A stretch of 5,029 nucleotides of DNA from an uncultured Planctomycetaceae bacterium (GTDB lineage Bacteria > Planctomycetota > Planctomycetia > Pirellulales > Pirellulaceae). Positions 1-5,029 of this stretch are shown piece by piece; within the stretch, counting starts at the first letter, position 1, and the number at the start of each line of letters is the position of its first letter. A program made the position numbers and the translations under genes. The stretch lies in NCBI GenBank assembly GCA_903927685.1, contig CAIYOB010001064.1, forward strand, positions 1-5,029. Reading direction: 5' to 3'. Under the pieces are notes generated by a model. It did no database searches and was not told the origin of the DNA. It worked only from the letters and a program-made list of their open reading frames with translations.

Positions 1-1
1 C

Positions 2-388
2 GCCAAGTCCAAGCTGGACCCGAGCACGTTCTTCGGGATGATCGACCGCGTCGTGGCTCAGCACCAGCAGGTCAAGGTCGTGGCCACGACGCTCCGCGAA
101 GTCCATTCGACCAATCGGCACAGCTGGAGCGCCGTGGCCTGGATGAACGGCCAGACCCACGCGGCACCGACGGCCGAGTTGGACGTCTACGACCGGGTCG
201 GCGGCGGCGACGGGTTTGCGGCCGGCCTGTTCTACGGATTGCTGAGCGGCGCCTCGCCAGATGACGCGGTGAAACTGGGCTGGGCCCACGGCGCGCTGCT
301 GACCACGTTCCCCGGCGACACCACGATGGCGACGCTGGAACAAGTCCAAGCCTTTGCCCAAGGCGGCTCGGCGCGGATCCAGCGGTAA
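2..388 (+). CDS. kdgK: PfkB-family sugar kinase, probable 2-dehydro-3-deoxygluconokinase, C-terminal part
   Basis: Cytoplasmic carbohydrate kinase of the PfkB/ribokinase family. KdgK phosphorylates 2-keto-3-deoxygluconate with ATP, feeding uronate and pectin/alginate breakdown into the Entner-Doudoroff route. The reading frame is open from base 2, giving 128 visible residues, so roughly 60% of a usual 310-345 residue protein lies upstream of the window. The PfkB C-terminal signature is clear: visible residues 64-72 read DRVGGGDGF, a GGGD variant of the usual GAGD anion hole, with Asp70 the expected catalytic base. The blocks ATTLREVHSTN (28-38) and GWAHGALLTTFPGD (93-106) resemble kinases annotated as KdgK, and the second lies in the ATP-binding region. 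The frame ends at TAA 386-388. The DUF1559 gene starts 13 nt later on the same strand, suggesting one transcript. The family is secure. The exact substrate is inferred, because the substrate-binding N-terminal half is not visible; another sugar kinase is possible. Confidence 0.87.
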   Translation, partial: AKSKLDPSTFFGMIDRVVAQHQQVKVVATTLREVHSTNRHSWSAVAWMNGQTHAAPTAELDVYDRVGGGDGFAAGLFYGLLSGASPDDAVKLGWAHGALLTTFPGDTTMATLEQVQAFAQGGSARIQR

Positions 389-401
389 CCGATGGCATGC
401 C

Positions 402-1499
402 ATGAACACCACCCCAGCCACTCCCGCGTCCCATCTCGATCCGACGCCGCGGTTCCGTTTCCAGCTGGTCCACGTGTTCTATGCCATGTCCCTGTTCGCC
501 GCCGCCTTGGCGACGTTCGGGGCCGCCGGGATACCCCTGGCGGTCCCGATCCTGGGGCTCTGGGCTTACATCTATTCCAGCCCGTCGCGGCCCATCGCGC
601 TGGCCCATAGTTGCCTCGCGGTCCTGGGCGGCGGTTGCCTGATCGCCCTGTTGCTGCCCACCGTCGAAACCGCCCGCGAGGCGGCACGACGGACGATGTG
701 CAACAATAACCTGAAGCTGATCGCGCTGGCGTTGCAGAACTATCATGACGCTCACGGCGCGTTTCCCCCGGCGTTCATTCCGGACCAGGACGGCAAACCG
801 ATGCACAGCTGGCGCGTGCTGCTGTTGCCGTACCTGGAACAGAAACGTCTGTACGACCAGTACAACTTCCAAGAGCCCTGGAACGGTCCGAACAACAGCC
901 GGCTGCTGGCCTCGGGCCCCCCGGCCATCTACGAGTACCAGTGCCCCAGTGATCCGCGTGCGGGGCGGCTGGCAGGTGCTTGGACCAGCTATGTCGCCGT
1001 CGTCGGGCCGCAGACGGCCTGGCCGGGTTCGTCGCTGAGAAAGACCAGCGAAATTGCCGACGGCGTGGCGAAGACCATCCTGGTCATTGAGGACCAGAGC
1101 CGCCCGATCTGCTGGATGGAGCCGCGGGATCTGACGTTCGACCAGGCATTGGACGTCCTCACCTCGTCCGATCCGGCCGCGGCCGGCGTCCATCGGGGCG
1201 AAGGCTTCTTCTACGAGTACATGGGCGGCCGCAACGTGGCCTTGGTGGATGGCAGGGTCGCCTTCTTCTACGACGGGCTGCAGCGCGAGTTTGCCGCCAA
1301 CCTGTTGACGATCGATGACGGCGCCGACGCCTCTCCGCAGAACCTCGTACTCCAGTCCTTCGCCCGCAGACGCCTGAACGTCGGCAACTGCTATCGCCTG
1401 ACGGTGTTTGTGCTGCTGACCCTGTTTCCGCTGCCGTGGGTGTGGCGGAAGCGACAGCCGGTCGCGGCACCGGGCCCGACGTCGAGAGACGACGGTTGA
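402..1499 (+). CDS. DUF1559-family membrane protein with atypical multi-helix N-terminus
   Basis: A 365-residue protein of the DUF1559 type, a family of unknown function strongly expanded in planctomycetes. The DUF1559 core is visible: LIALLLPTVETAREAARR (80-97) followed by CNNNLK and NYHDAHGAFPP (113-123), then YLEQ, a CPSDPR segment (181-186), and near the end GGRNVALVDGRVAFF (275-289), which matches the family's C-terminal DG motif. Most family members begin with a prepilin-like GFTLVELLVVIAI segment. Here it is missing, and residues about 27-58 and 65-86 form hydrophobic segments instead. A further hydrophobic segment at 331-348 (YRLTVFVLLTLFPLPWVW) precedes a basic tail, so the protein is probably anchored at both ends with its middle domain exposed. 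I chose ATG 402. An in-frame TTG at 354 would overlap the kinase and add an unlikely N-terminus. No strong Shine-Dalgarno sequence is seen. Family membership is fairly sure; function is unknown. Confidence 0.86.
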   Translation: MNTTPATPASHLDPTPRFRFQLVHVFYAMSLFAAALATFGAAGIPLAVPILGLWAYIYSSPSRPIALAHSCLAVLGGGCLIALLLPTVETAREAARRTMCNNNLKLIALALQNYHDAHGAFPPAFIPDQDGKPMHSWRVLLLPYLEQKRLYDQYNFQEPWNGPNNSRLLASGPPAIYEYQCPSDPRAGRLAGAWTSYVAVVGPQTAWPGSSLRKTSEIADGVAKTILVIEDQSRPICWMEPRDLTFDQALDVLTSSDPAAAGVHRGEGFFYEYMGGRNVALVDGRVAFFYDGLQREFAANLLTIDDGADASPQNLVLQSFARRRLNVGNCYRLTVFVLLTLFPLPWVWRKRQPVAAPGPTSRDDG

Positions 1500-1550
1500 T
1501 CGTGCGTCGATCGTCTCACGGCAAGCCACAGCAGAATGTTCGCACGGATG

Positions 1551-1580
1551 GCGACCGCCGCCTGCGGGCCAAGCGGTCGC
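1551..1580. terminator. Possible bidirectional terminator dyad between convergent genes
   Basis: A perfect 8-bp inverted repeat, GCGACCGC at 1551-1558 and GCGGTCGC at 1573-1580, is separated by 14 nt. It lies after the DUF1559 stop (1499) and before the end of the convergent sulfatase gene (its stop codon is 1596-1598), where a shared terminator would be expected. No T-tract follows on either strand, so it is not a classic intrinsic terminator. Position and symmetry are seen; the role is inferred, and in GC-rich DNA an 8-bp stem can arise by chance. Confidence 0.3.
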
Positions 1581-1595
1581 TGCCGCACCGGATCG

Positions 1596-3206
1596 TCACG
1601 GCTTGGCAACTGGCCCCCTCCGGAGACGCTCGATCCCGAGGGGCCTTCGGTTACGCGGTGCGCTCCGGCCGTTCTTCGGCTCAGTCAGTTCCTTCAGCAG
1701 TGTCTGCATCTGCTGGCGTCGCGCGGACTCGACATAGAACAGATTCGTGGTTTCACCGGGATCTTTCGCGAGATGGAAGAGTTGGCCCGGGGCGCCTGGG
1801 GCGGTTTCGGGCAAGGCGTAGGCTCGCAGCATGCCCTGGCTGTAGTCGTTTCCGCCAGAACCCGCATGGTCCAGGTACTTCCAATCGCCTTGCCGCAACT
1901 GGAATTCTCCCCGGAAACTCTGTGTGAGCAGATAAGGGCGAAGCGGGGCATCCTCGTTCTGAATTCCCAGCATGGCCGGCAGCATGTCGTAACTGTCCAC
2001 CGCGACATCATCGGGCAACGCAACGCCGACAATCGACGCCAGCGTCGCAAAGATGTCGGTGGTGCTTGTCAGCTGCCTGGAGACTTGCCCGGCGGGAATC
2101 CGGCCCGGCCAGCGGGCGATGAAGGGAACGCGATGTCCGCCCTCCCACCCGTCGCGTTTCATGCCCCGCCAACCTCCCGCTGCATCGTGGCGATGGTCCT
2201 TTTTCATCCAATCGGTGTGCACGGTTTCGGGGCCATTGTCCGAACTGAACAGAACCAGCGTCTGGTCGTCGATTCCGAGACGCTCGAGGGCGTCAAGAAA
2301 CCGGCCGGTCAGTACATCGAGTTCCTGAACGAAATCCCCGCGCGGGCCCGCGTCGGTCGTGCCGTTGAAGTCGGAAGCCGGCAATACGGGCGCGTGACAA
2401 ATCTGCGTGGCCAGCACGACGAAGAACGGCTGGTGGGGGAAGTTCTCTCGGTGCCGCGTGACGAATTCCAACGCCTTGCTGTAGAACAACAAGTCGGCGT
2501 CGAGAAATCGATAGCCGGGCGCCTGCCAGCCTTCGTCATGGTCCCAGCGCCATTTTCCACCCGGATTGGGCAAGTCGTCTCCGCGGTGCCTCTGGCTGGC
2601 CGGGCAGCGAACCAGACCGTTCTCGATGTAGATGTACAGCGGATCGGTACAGGGACAATTGGGAGTGACGAACGACTCGTCAAAGCCTCGTCGGTTGGGA
2701 CCGTCGACCAGGGGTGTACTCTTCTCGTAGTCGATCAGCAACGAATTCTCAAAGCCGCCGCCGAGTTGCTTTCCCGTTTGATCGAACCAGGTCAGGCCGA
2801 CGTGCCACTTGCCGAAGACGGCGGTGCGGTACCCTTGTTGGCGAAGCATCTCGGCGACGGTGAGCTGTCCGGGAGCGAGATAACTCGGTCCGCCGGGACC
2901 TTCAAATGCCGTGGGTTTCCGGCCAGTTCGGCAAACCAGTTGGCCCGAGTACAGGCCGTACCGCGAAGGCGAGCAGATGGTCGAAGGGCTGTGGGCGTCG
3001 GTGAATCGGATTCCCTCGCGGGCCATCCGATCCAGACGCGGGGTCGTGTAGGCCGCCTGGGGGTTATAGCACGACAAATCCCCGTACCCCAGATCATCGG
3101 CGTAGATGATCACGATGTTCGGCAGCTCTTCGGCCGCCGAACTCGCGCTGGCCGCGAGGAGGACCGCCAACCATGCGCAGAGTCTTAGGGTCTGAAACGG
3201 TTGCAT
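1596..3206 (-). CDS. Exported type I (Cys-type) sulfatase
   Basis: A complete 536-residue sulfatase of the alkaline-phosphatase superfamily, which hydrolyses sulfate esters, probably on sulfated polysaccharides, outside the cytoplasm. Residues 1-25 are a signal peptide: Arg8, a hydrophobic core about 9-21, and cleavage near SSA-A at 24/25. The mature part opens with NIVIIYADDLGYGD; Asp37 and Asp38 are the metal ligands. CSPSR at 78-82 is the C-x-P-S-R motif whose Cys78 becomes formylglycine. Further expected active-site residues are Lys133 and His135 (GKWHVG), His271, Asp323-Asn324 (SSDNGPE) and Lys350 (GMKRDGWEGGHRVP). The length is normal. The start is ATG at 3204-3206, with a run of five G (3215-3219) 8 nt upstream as a weak ribosome site. 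Odd points are a Cys-rich stretch at 184-201 (NCPCTDP onward) and a strongly basic tail at 511-536. No formylglycine-generating enzyme or anSME is adjacent, so maturation must come from elsewhere. Family is certain; substrate and subfamily are not readable here. Confidence 0.96.
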   Translation of the reverse strand: MQPFQTLRLCAWLAVLLAASASSAAEELPNIVIIYADDLGYGDLSCYNPQAAYTTPRLDRMAREGIRFTDAHSPSTICSPSRYGLYSGQLVCRTGRKPTAFEGPGGPSYLAPGQLTVAEMLRQQGYRTAVFGKWHVGLTWFDQTGKQLGGGFENSLLIDYEKSTPLVDGPNRRGFDESFVTPNCPCTDPLYIYIENGLVRCPASQRHRGDDLPNPGGKWRWDHDEGWQAPGYRFLDADLLFYSKALEFVTRHRENFPHQPFFVVLATQICHAPVLPASDFNGTTDAGPRGDFVQELDVLTGRFLDALERLGIDDQTLVLFSSDNGPETVHTDWMKKDHRHDAAGGWRGMKRDGWEGGHRVPFIARWPGRIPAGQVSRQLTSTTDIFATLASIVGVALPDDVAVDSYDMLPAMLGIQNEDAPLRPYLLTQSFRGEFQLRQGDWKYLDHAGSGGNDYSQGMLRAYALPETAPGAPGQLFHLAKDPGETTNLFYVESARRQQMQTLLKELTEPKNGRSAPRNRRPLGIERLRRGPVAKP

Positions 3207-3351
3207 CGGCTACGCCCCCAGTTGATCGCCCCACGCGTCGACCGCTTACGTTCCCATATTCATGGGCCAGTGTGTCCAGCGGCAGCCGGACCGTAAACCG
3301 GGGTTCGCGGTGCTCCGTCGAACGGTCGCTGGGAGCCATCAGCCAAATGGT

Positions 3352-3369
3352 ATGAGCTTAAGGACTCAT
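3352..3369. repeat. Short dyad ATGAG-N8-CTCAT
   Basis: Two 5-bp arms, ATGAG at 3352-3356 and CTCAT at 3365-3369, flank an 8-nt centre that itself contains the palindrome CTTAAG (3357-3362). The site lies about 145 bp upstream of the sulfatase start and just outside the large inverted repeat, in locally more AT-rich DNA. It could be an operator half-site pair or the edge of the repeat element. The symmetry is seen; any role is speculative. Confidence 0.25.
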
Positions 3370-3377
3370 GACTGCCG

Positions 3378-3455
3378 GGGTGGCTGTGGTCGAGTGCAGC
3401 GAGCCCACAGTCCGTAGCGATTCCGGGGGCTCGCTGCACTCGACCCCGGCCACCC
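3378..3455. repeat. Long near-perfect inverted repeat (hairpin element)
   Basis: Arms at 3378-3406 and 3427-3455 pair over 29 positions, with one mismatch (3387 with 3446) and one G-T type pair (3385 with 3448); the inner 19 pairs are uninterrupted. The loop is 20 nt (3407-3426). The core of the left arm reads GGTCGAGTGCAGCGAGCCC. It sits 57 bp past the clpC stop in the direction of clpC transcription, so it could help end that transcript, but no T-run follows. The arm sequence has the look of intergenic GC-rich palindromic repeats that I associate with planctomycete genomes; that is recollection, not a search result. It is therefore most likely a dispersed REP-like or MITE-like element, possibly doubling as a terminator. 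Confidence 0.85.
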
Positions 3456-3511
3456 GTCCCAGGCTTCTTCCCTTGACCTCCTGCCGTTCGGCCGTCAGCC
3501 CCTGGCGAACC

Positions 3512-5029
3512 CTATTTCTCCGCCGCCGCCACGGCATCCGGCTCGGACTCGGTCGCCTCGGCGGGCTCGGCCACTTCGACCGTCTCGCCGCGGAAATCGA
3601 TCCGGCGGACTTTGCCTTCGTCGTCCCGAATCGCATCGACCAGGATTTTGTTGTTGCCCTGGAAGGTGCCCTTCAGCAGCTCTTCGGCCAGCGGGTCTTC
3701 GACGCGGCTCTCGATCGCACGGCGGAGCGGTCGGGCGCCGAAGTCCAAGTCTTTGCAGGCGACCTTGATCAGGAACTCTTTCGCCGCATCGGTCAGCCCC
3801 AGCTGGAATCCCCGCTCGGCCAACCGTTTGCGGACCTGAGCCACTTCCAACTCGATGACCTGTTTGAGGTCGTCGTGCTGGAGATGGCGGAACACAATGA
3901 TGTCATCCAGCCGGTTGAGGAACTCCGGACGGAAGTGCTTTTCGATCTCGTCGGTGACCCGGGTCTTCATGCTCTCGTACGAGGCATCCTTGTCCGGTTG
4001 CTGGAAGCCGAATCCCGACTCGTTCTTGATCGCTTGGGCGCCGGCGTTGGTGGTCATGATCAGGACCACGTTGCGGAAGTCCACTTTGCGGCCAAAGGCG
4101 TCCGTCAGGCGGCCTTCTTCCATCACCTGCAACAGGGTGTTGAAGATCTCCGGATGCGCTTTTTCGATTTCGTCCAGCAGCACGACCGAGTAGGGCCGGC
4201 GGCGGATGCGCTCGGTCAACTGGCCGCCTTCTTCGTAGCCGACGTAACCCGGCGGAGCGCCGATCAGCCGGCTGACGTTGTGCTTCTCGGCATATTCGCT
4301 CATGTCGATGTGGACCAGCGCGTCCTGGTCGCCGAACAGGTATTCGGCCAGCGCCTTGGCCAACAGCGTCTTGCCCACGCCCGTCGGGCCGGCGAACACA
4401 AAACAGCCGGTCGGGCGGCGTGGATCCTTCAGCCCGCTGCGGCTGCGGCGGACCGATTTCGCGACCGCGGTCACCGCGTTCTCCTGGCTGACGACGCGTT
4501 TGTGCAATTCCTCTTCCATCTTCATCAGCCGCAGGCTCTCTTCGGTCGACAGCCGCGTCAGGGGCACGCCCGTCATCCGGGACACGACCTCGGCGATCAC
4601 TTCGGCGTCGACCACGCCGTCGGTCTGCTTGGACCGCTCGCGCCAGTCGCGGGTGATCTGCTCTTTCTTCTTCTTCAGCTTGTCGGCCTGGTCGCGGAGG
4701 GCGGCCGCCTTTTCGAAGTCCTGGCTGGCCACGGCCTCTTCCTTCTCGCGATTCAGCCGCTCGACGTCCTCGTCGATCTCTTTCAAGTCGGGCGGGCGGG
4801 TCATGGACCGCAGCCGGACCCGCGCCCCGGCCTCGTCCATCACGTCGATGGCCTTGTCCGGCAGGCAGCGGGCGGTGACGTAGCGTTCCGAGAACTCGAC
4901 GGCCGCCTGCAAGGCGTCGTCGGTGAACTGGACGCGATGGTGCTCTTCGTACCGCGGCCGCAGCCCCTTGAGGATCTCCACCGTCTCGTCGGCACTGGTC
5001 GGATCGACGATGATCTCCTGGAAGCGGCG
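3512..5029 (-). CDS. clpC: ATP-dependent Clp protease ATP-binding subunit ClpC, C-terminal part
   Basis: AAA+ unfoldase that threads substrates into ClpP in the cytoplasm. The frame is open through the right edge, giving 505 residues. About 320-350 N-terminal residues (Clp N-domain, first Walker A and B) lie outside. Visible residues 1-2 (RRFQ) are the expected D1 arginine fingers, and LPDKAIDVMDEA (56-67) is the D1 sensor-2 region. Residues about 84-125 form the charged UVR/coiled-coil linker typical of ClpC rather than ClpB. The D2 domain has Walker A GPTGVGKT (214-221), Walker B VVLLDE (282-287), sensor-1 Asn328 (MTTNAG), arginine finger Arg373 (EFLNR) and sensor-2 GARPLRR (431-437). SGFGF (338-342) is at the position of the ClpP-docking loop. 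The protein ends in an Ala/Glu-rich tail (about 486-505). The stop is TAG at 3512-3514. The GTG at 4979-4981 is internal and not the start, because family homology continues upstream to the window edge. The short UVR linker argues against ClpB, and the full AAA+ pair against ClpX. Confidence 0.97.
   Translation of the reverse strand, partial: RRFQEIIVDPTSADETVEILKGLRPRYEEHHRVQFTDDALQAAVEFSERYVTARCLPDKAIDVMDEAGARVRLRSMTRPPDLKEIDEDVERLNREKEEAVASQDFEKAAALRDQADKLKKKKEQITRDWRERSKQTDGVVDAEVIAEVVSRMTGVPLTRLSTEESLRLMKMEEELHKRVVSQENAVTAVAKSVRRSRSGLKDPRRPTGCFVFAGPTGVGKTLLAKALAEYLFGDQDALVHIDMSEYAEKHNVSRLIGAPPGYVGYEEGGQLTERIRRRPYSVVLLDEIEKAHPEIFNTLLQVMEEGRLTDAFGRKVDFRNVVLIMTTNAGAQAIKNESGFGFQQPDKDASYESMKTRVTDEIEKHFRPEFLNRLDDIIVFRHLQHDDLKQVIELEVAQVRKRLAERGFQLGLTDAAKEFLIKVACKDLDFGARPLRRAIESRVEDPLAEELLKGTFQGNNKILVDAIRDDEGKVRRIDFRGETVEVAEPAEATESEPDAVAAAEK

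Larger units (their letters stand above)
3207..3511. other. Intergenic region between clpC and the sulfatase gene
   Basis: This 305-bp gap separates two minus-strand genes. The clpC-proximal part (3456-3511) shows nothing clear. The middle carries the long inverted repeat at 3378-3455, with a small dyad beside it at 3352-3369. The remaining part, about 3207-3350, should hold the sulfatase promoter and leader, since the hairpin and the distance argue against read-through from clpC. I could not identify convincing -35/-10 boxes: an AATATG-like stretch near 3255-3262 lacks a well-spaced partner. A minus-strand frame from ATG 3337-3339 crosses the gap but looks unconvincing as a gene. Confidence 0.6.

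Noticed and set aside
354..401. TTG start at 354 for the DUF1559 gene
   Set aside because: It would overlap the end of the kinase gene and add 16 residues with no family resemblance. ATG 402, 13 nt after the kinase stop, is simpler.
1498..1512. Small dyad GATCG-N5-CGATC at the DUF1559 stop
   Set aside because: Only a 5-bp stem overlapping the stop codon, with no T-tract; likely chance in this sequence composition.
72..1529. A 485-codon open frame on the minus strand, opposite the kinase and DUF1559 genes
   Set aside because: It is Arg/Gly/Gln-rich with no recognisable domain, spans two well-supported genes on the other strand, and is in antisense register with the DUF1559 codons. It is a shadow of GC-rich codon use.
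1536..3188. A 550-codon open frame on the plus strand, opposite the sulfatase gene
   Set aside because: It uses the same triplet boundaries as the sulfatase, so it stays open simply because the sulfatase lacks TTA, CTA and TCA codons there. The translation shows no family features, while the opposite strand has a complete signal peptide and active site.
3250..3300. Candidate sigma-70 promoter for the sulfatase (TGGACA or TTTACG with an AATATG-like box, minus strand)
   Set aside because: Spacing is too short for the first pair and the second has no acceptable -10 match. It is not good enough to annotate.
3358..3636. A minus-strand frame running through the end of clpC and the hairpin
   Set aside because: It overlaps the conserved C-terminal part of clpC in another frame and translates the inverted repeat; no protein-like features.
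4278..4883. A 201-codon plus-strand frame opposite clpC
   Set aside because: Ser/Arg-rich antisense translation with no motif; the minus strand carries unmistakable ClpC motifs through the whole stretch.

Overview
The window is GC-rich, and its gene content points to a planctomycete, probably of the Pirellula/Rhodopirellula type. The two pointers are a DUF1559-family protein and a secreted Cys-type sulfatase, both strongly expanded in Planctomycetota. This is an inference from gene content and codon style. No rRNA or other phylogenetic marker is present except a partial clpC.

Layout. (1) 2-388, plus strand: the C-terminal part of a PfkB/ribokinase-family sugar kinase, most like 2-dehydro-3-deoxygluconokinase (KdgK). 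It is cut by the left edge. (2) 402-1499, plus strand: a membrane-anchored DUF1559 protein starting 13 nt after the kinase stop, so the two are probably co-transcribed. It keeps the DUF1559 core but lacks the usual prepilin-type N-terminus. (3) 1500-1595: a short convergent gap holding a modest dyad that may terminate transcription. (4) 1596-3206, minus strand: a complete exported type I sulfatase with the CSPSR formylglycine motif. (5) 3207-3511: a 305-bp non-coding gap dominated by a long, nearly perfect inverted repeat at 3378-3455. (6) 3512-5029, minus strand: the C-terminal 505 residues of the ClpC AAA+ unfoldase, cut by the right edge.

Function. The kinase and the sulfatase both fit use of polysaccharides: desulfation of sulfated glycans outside the cytoplasm, and phosphorylation of KDG-type products of uronate breakdown inside it. 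They lie in separate, convergent units, so the window does not show a linked pathway. ClpC is housekeeping proteolysis and is unrelated to the other genes.

I found no convincing new biological system. The points most worth a second look are the long hairpin between clpC and the sulfatase and the atypical architecture of the DUF1559 protein. I saw no tRNA, rRNA, CRISPR array or transposase. The long open frames opposite the real genes are explained by GC-rich codon use.
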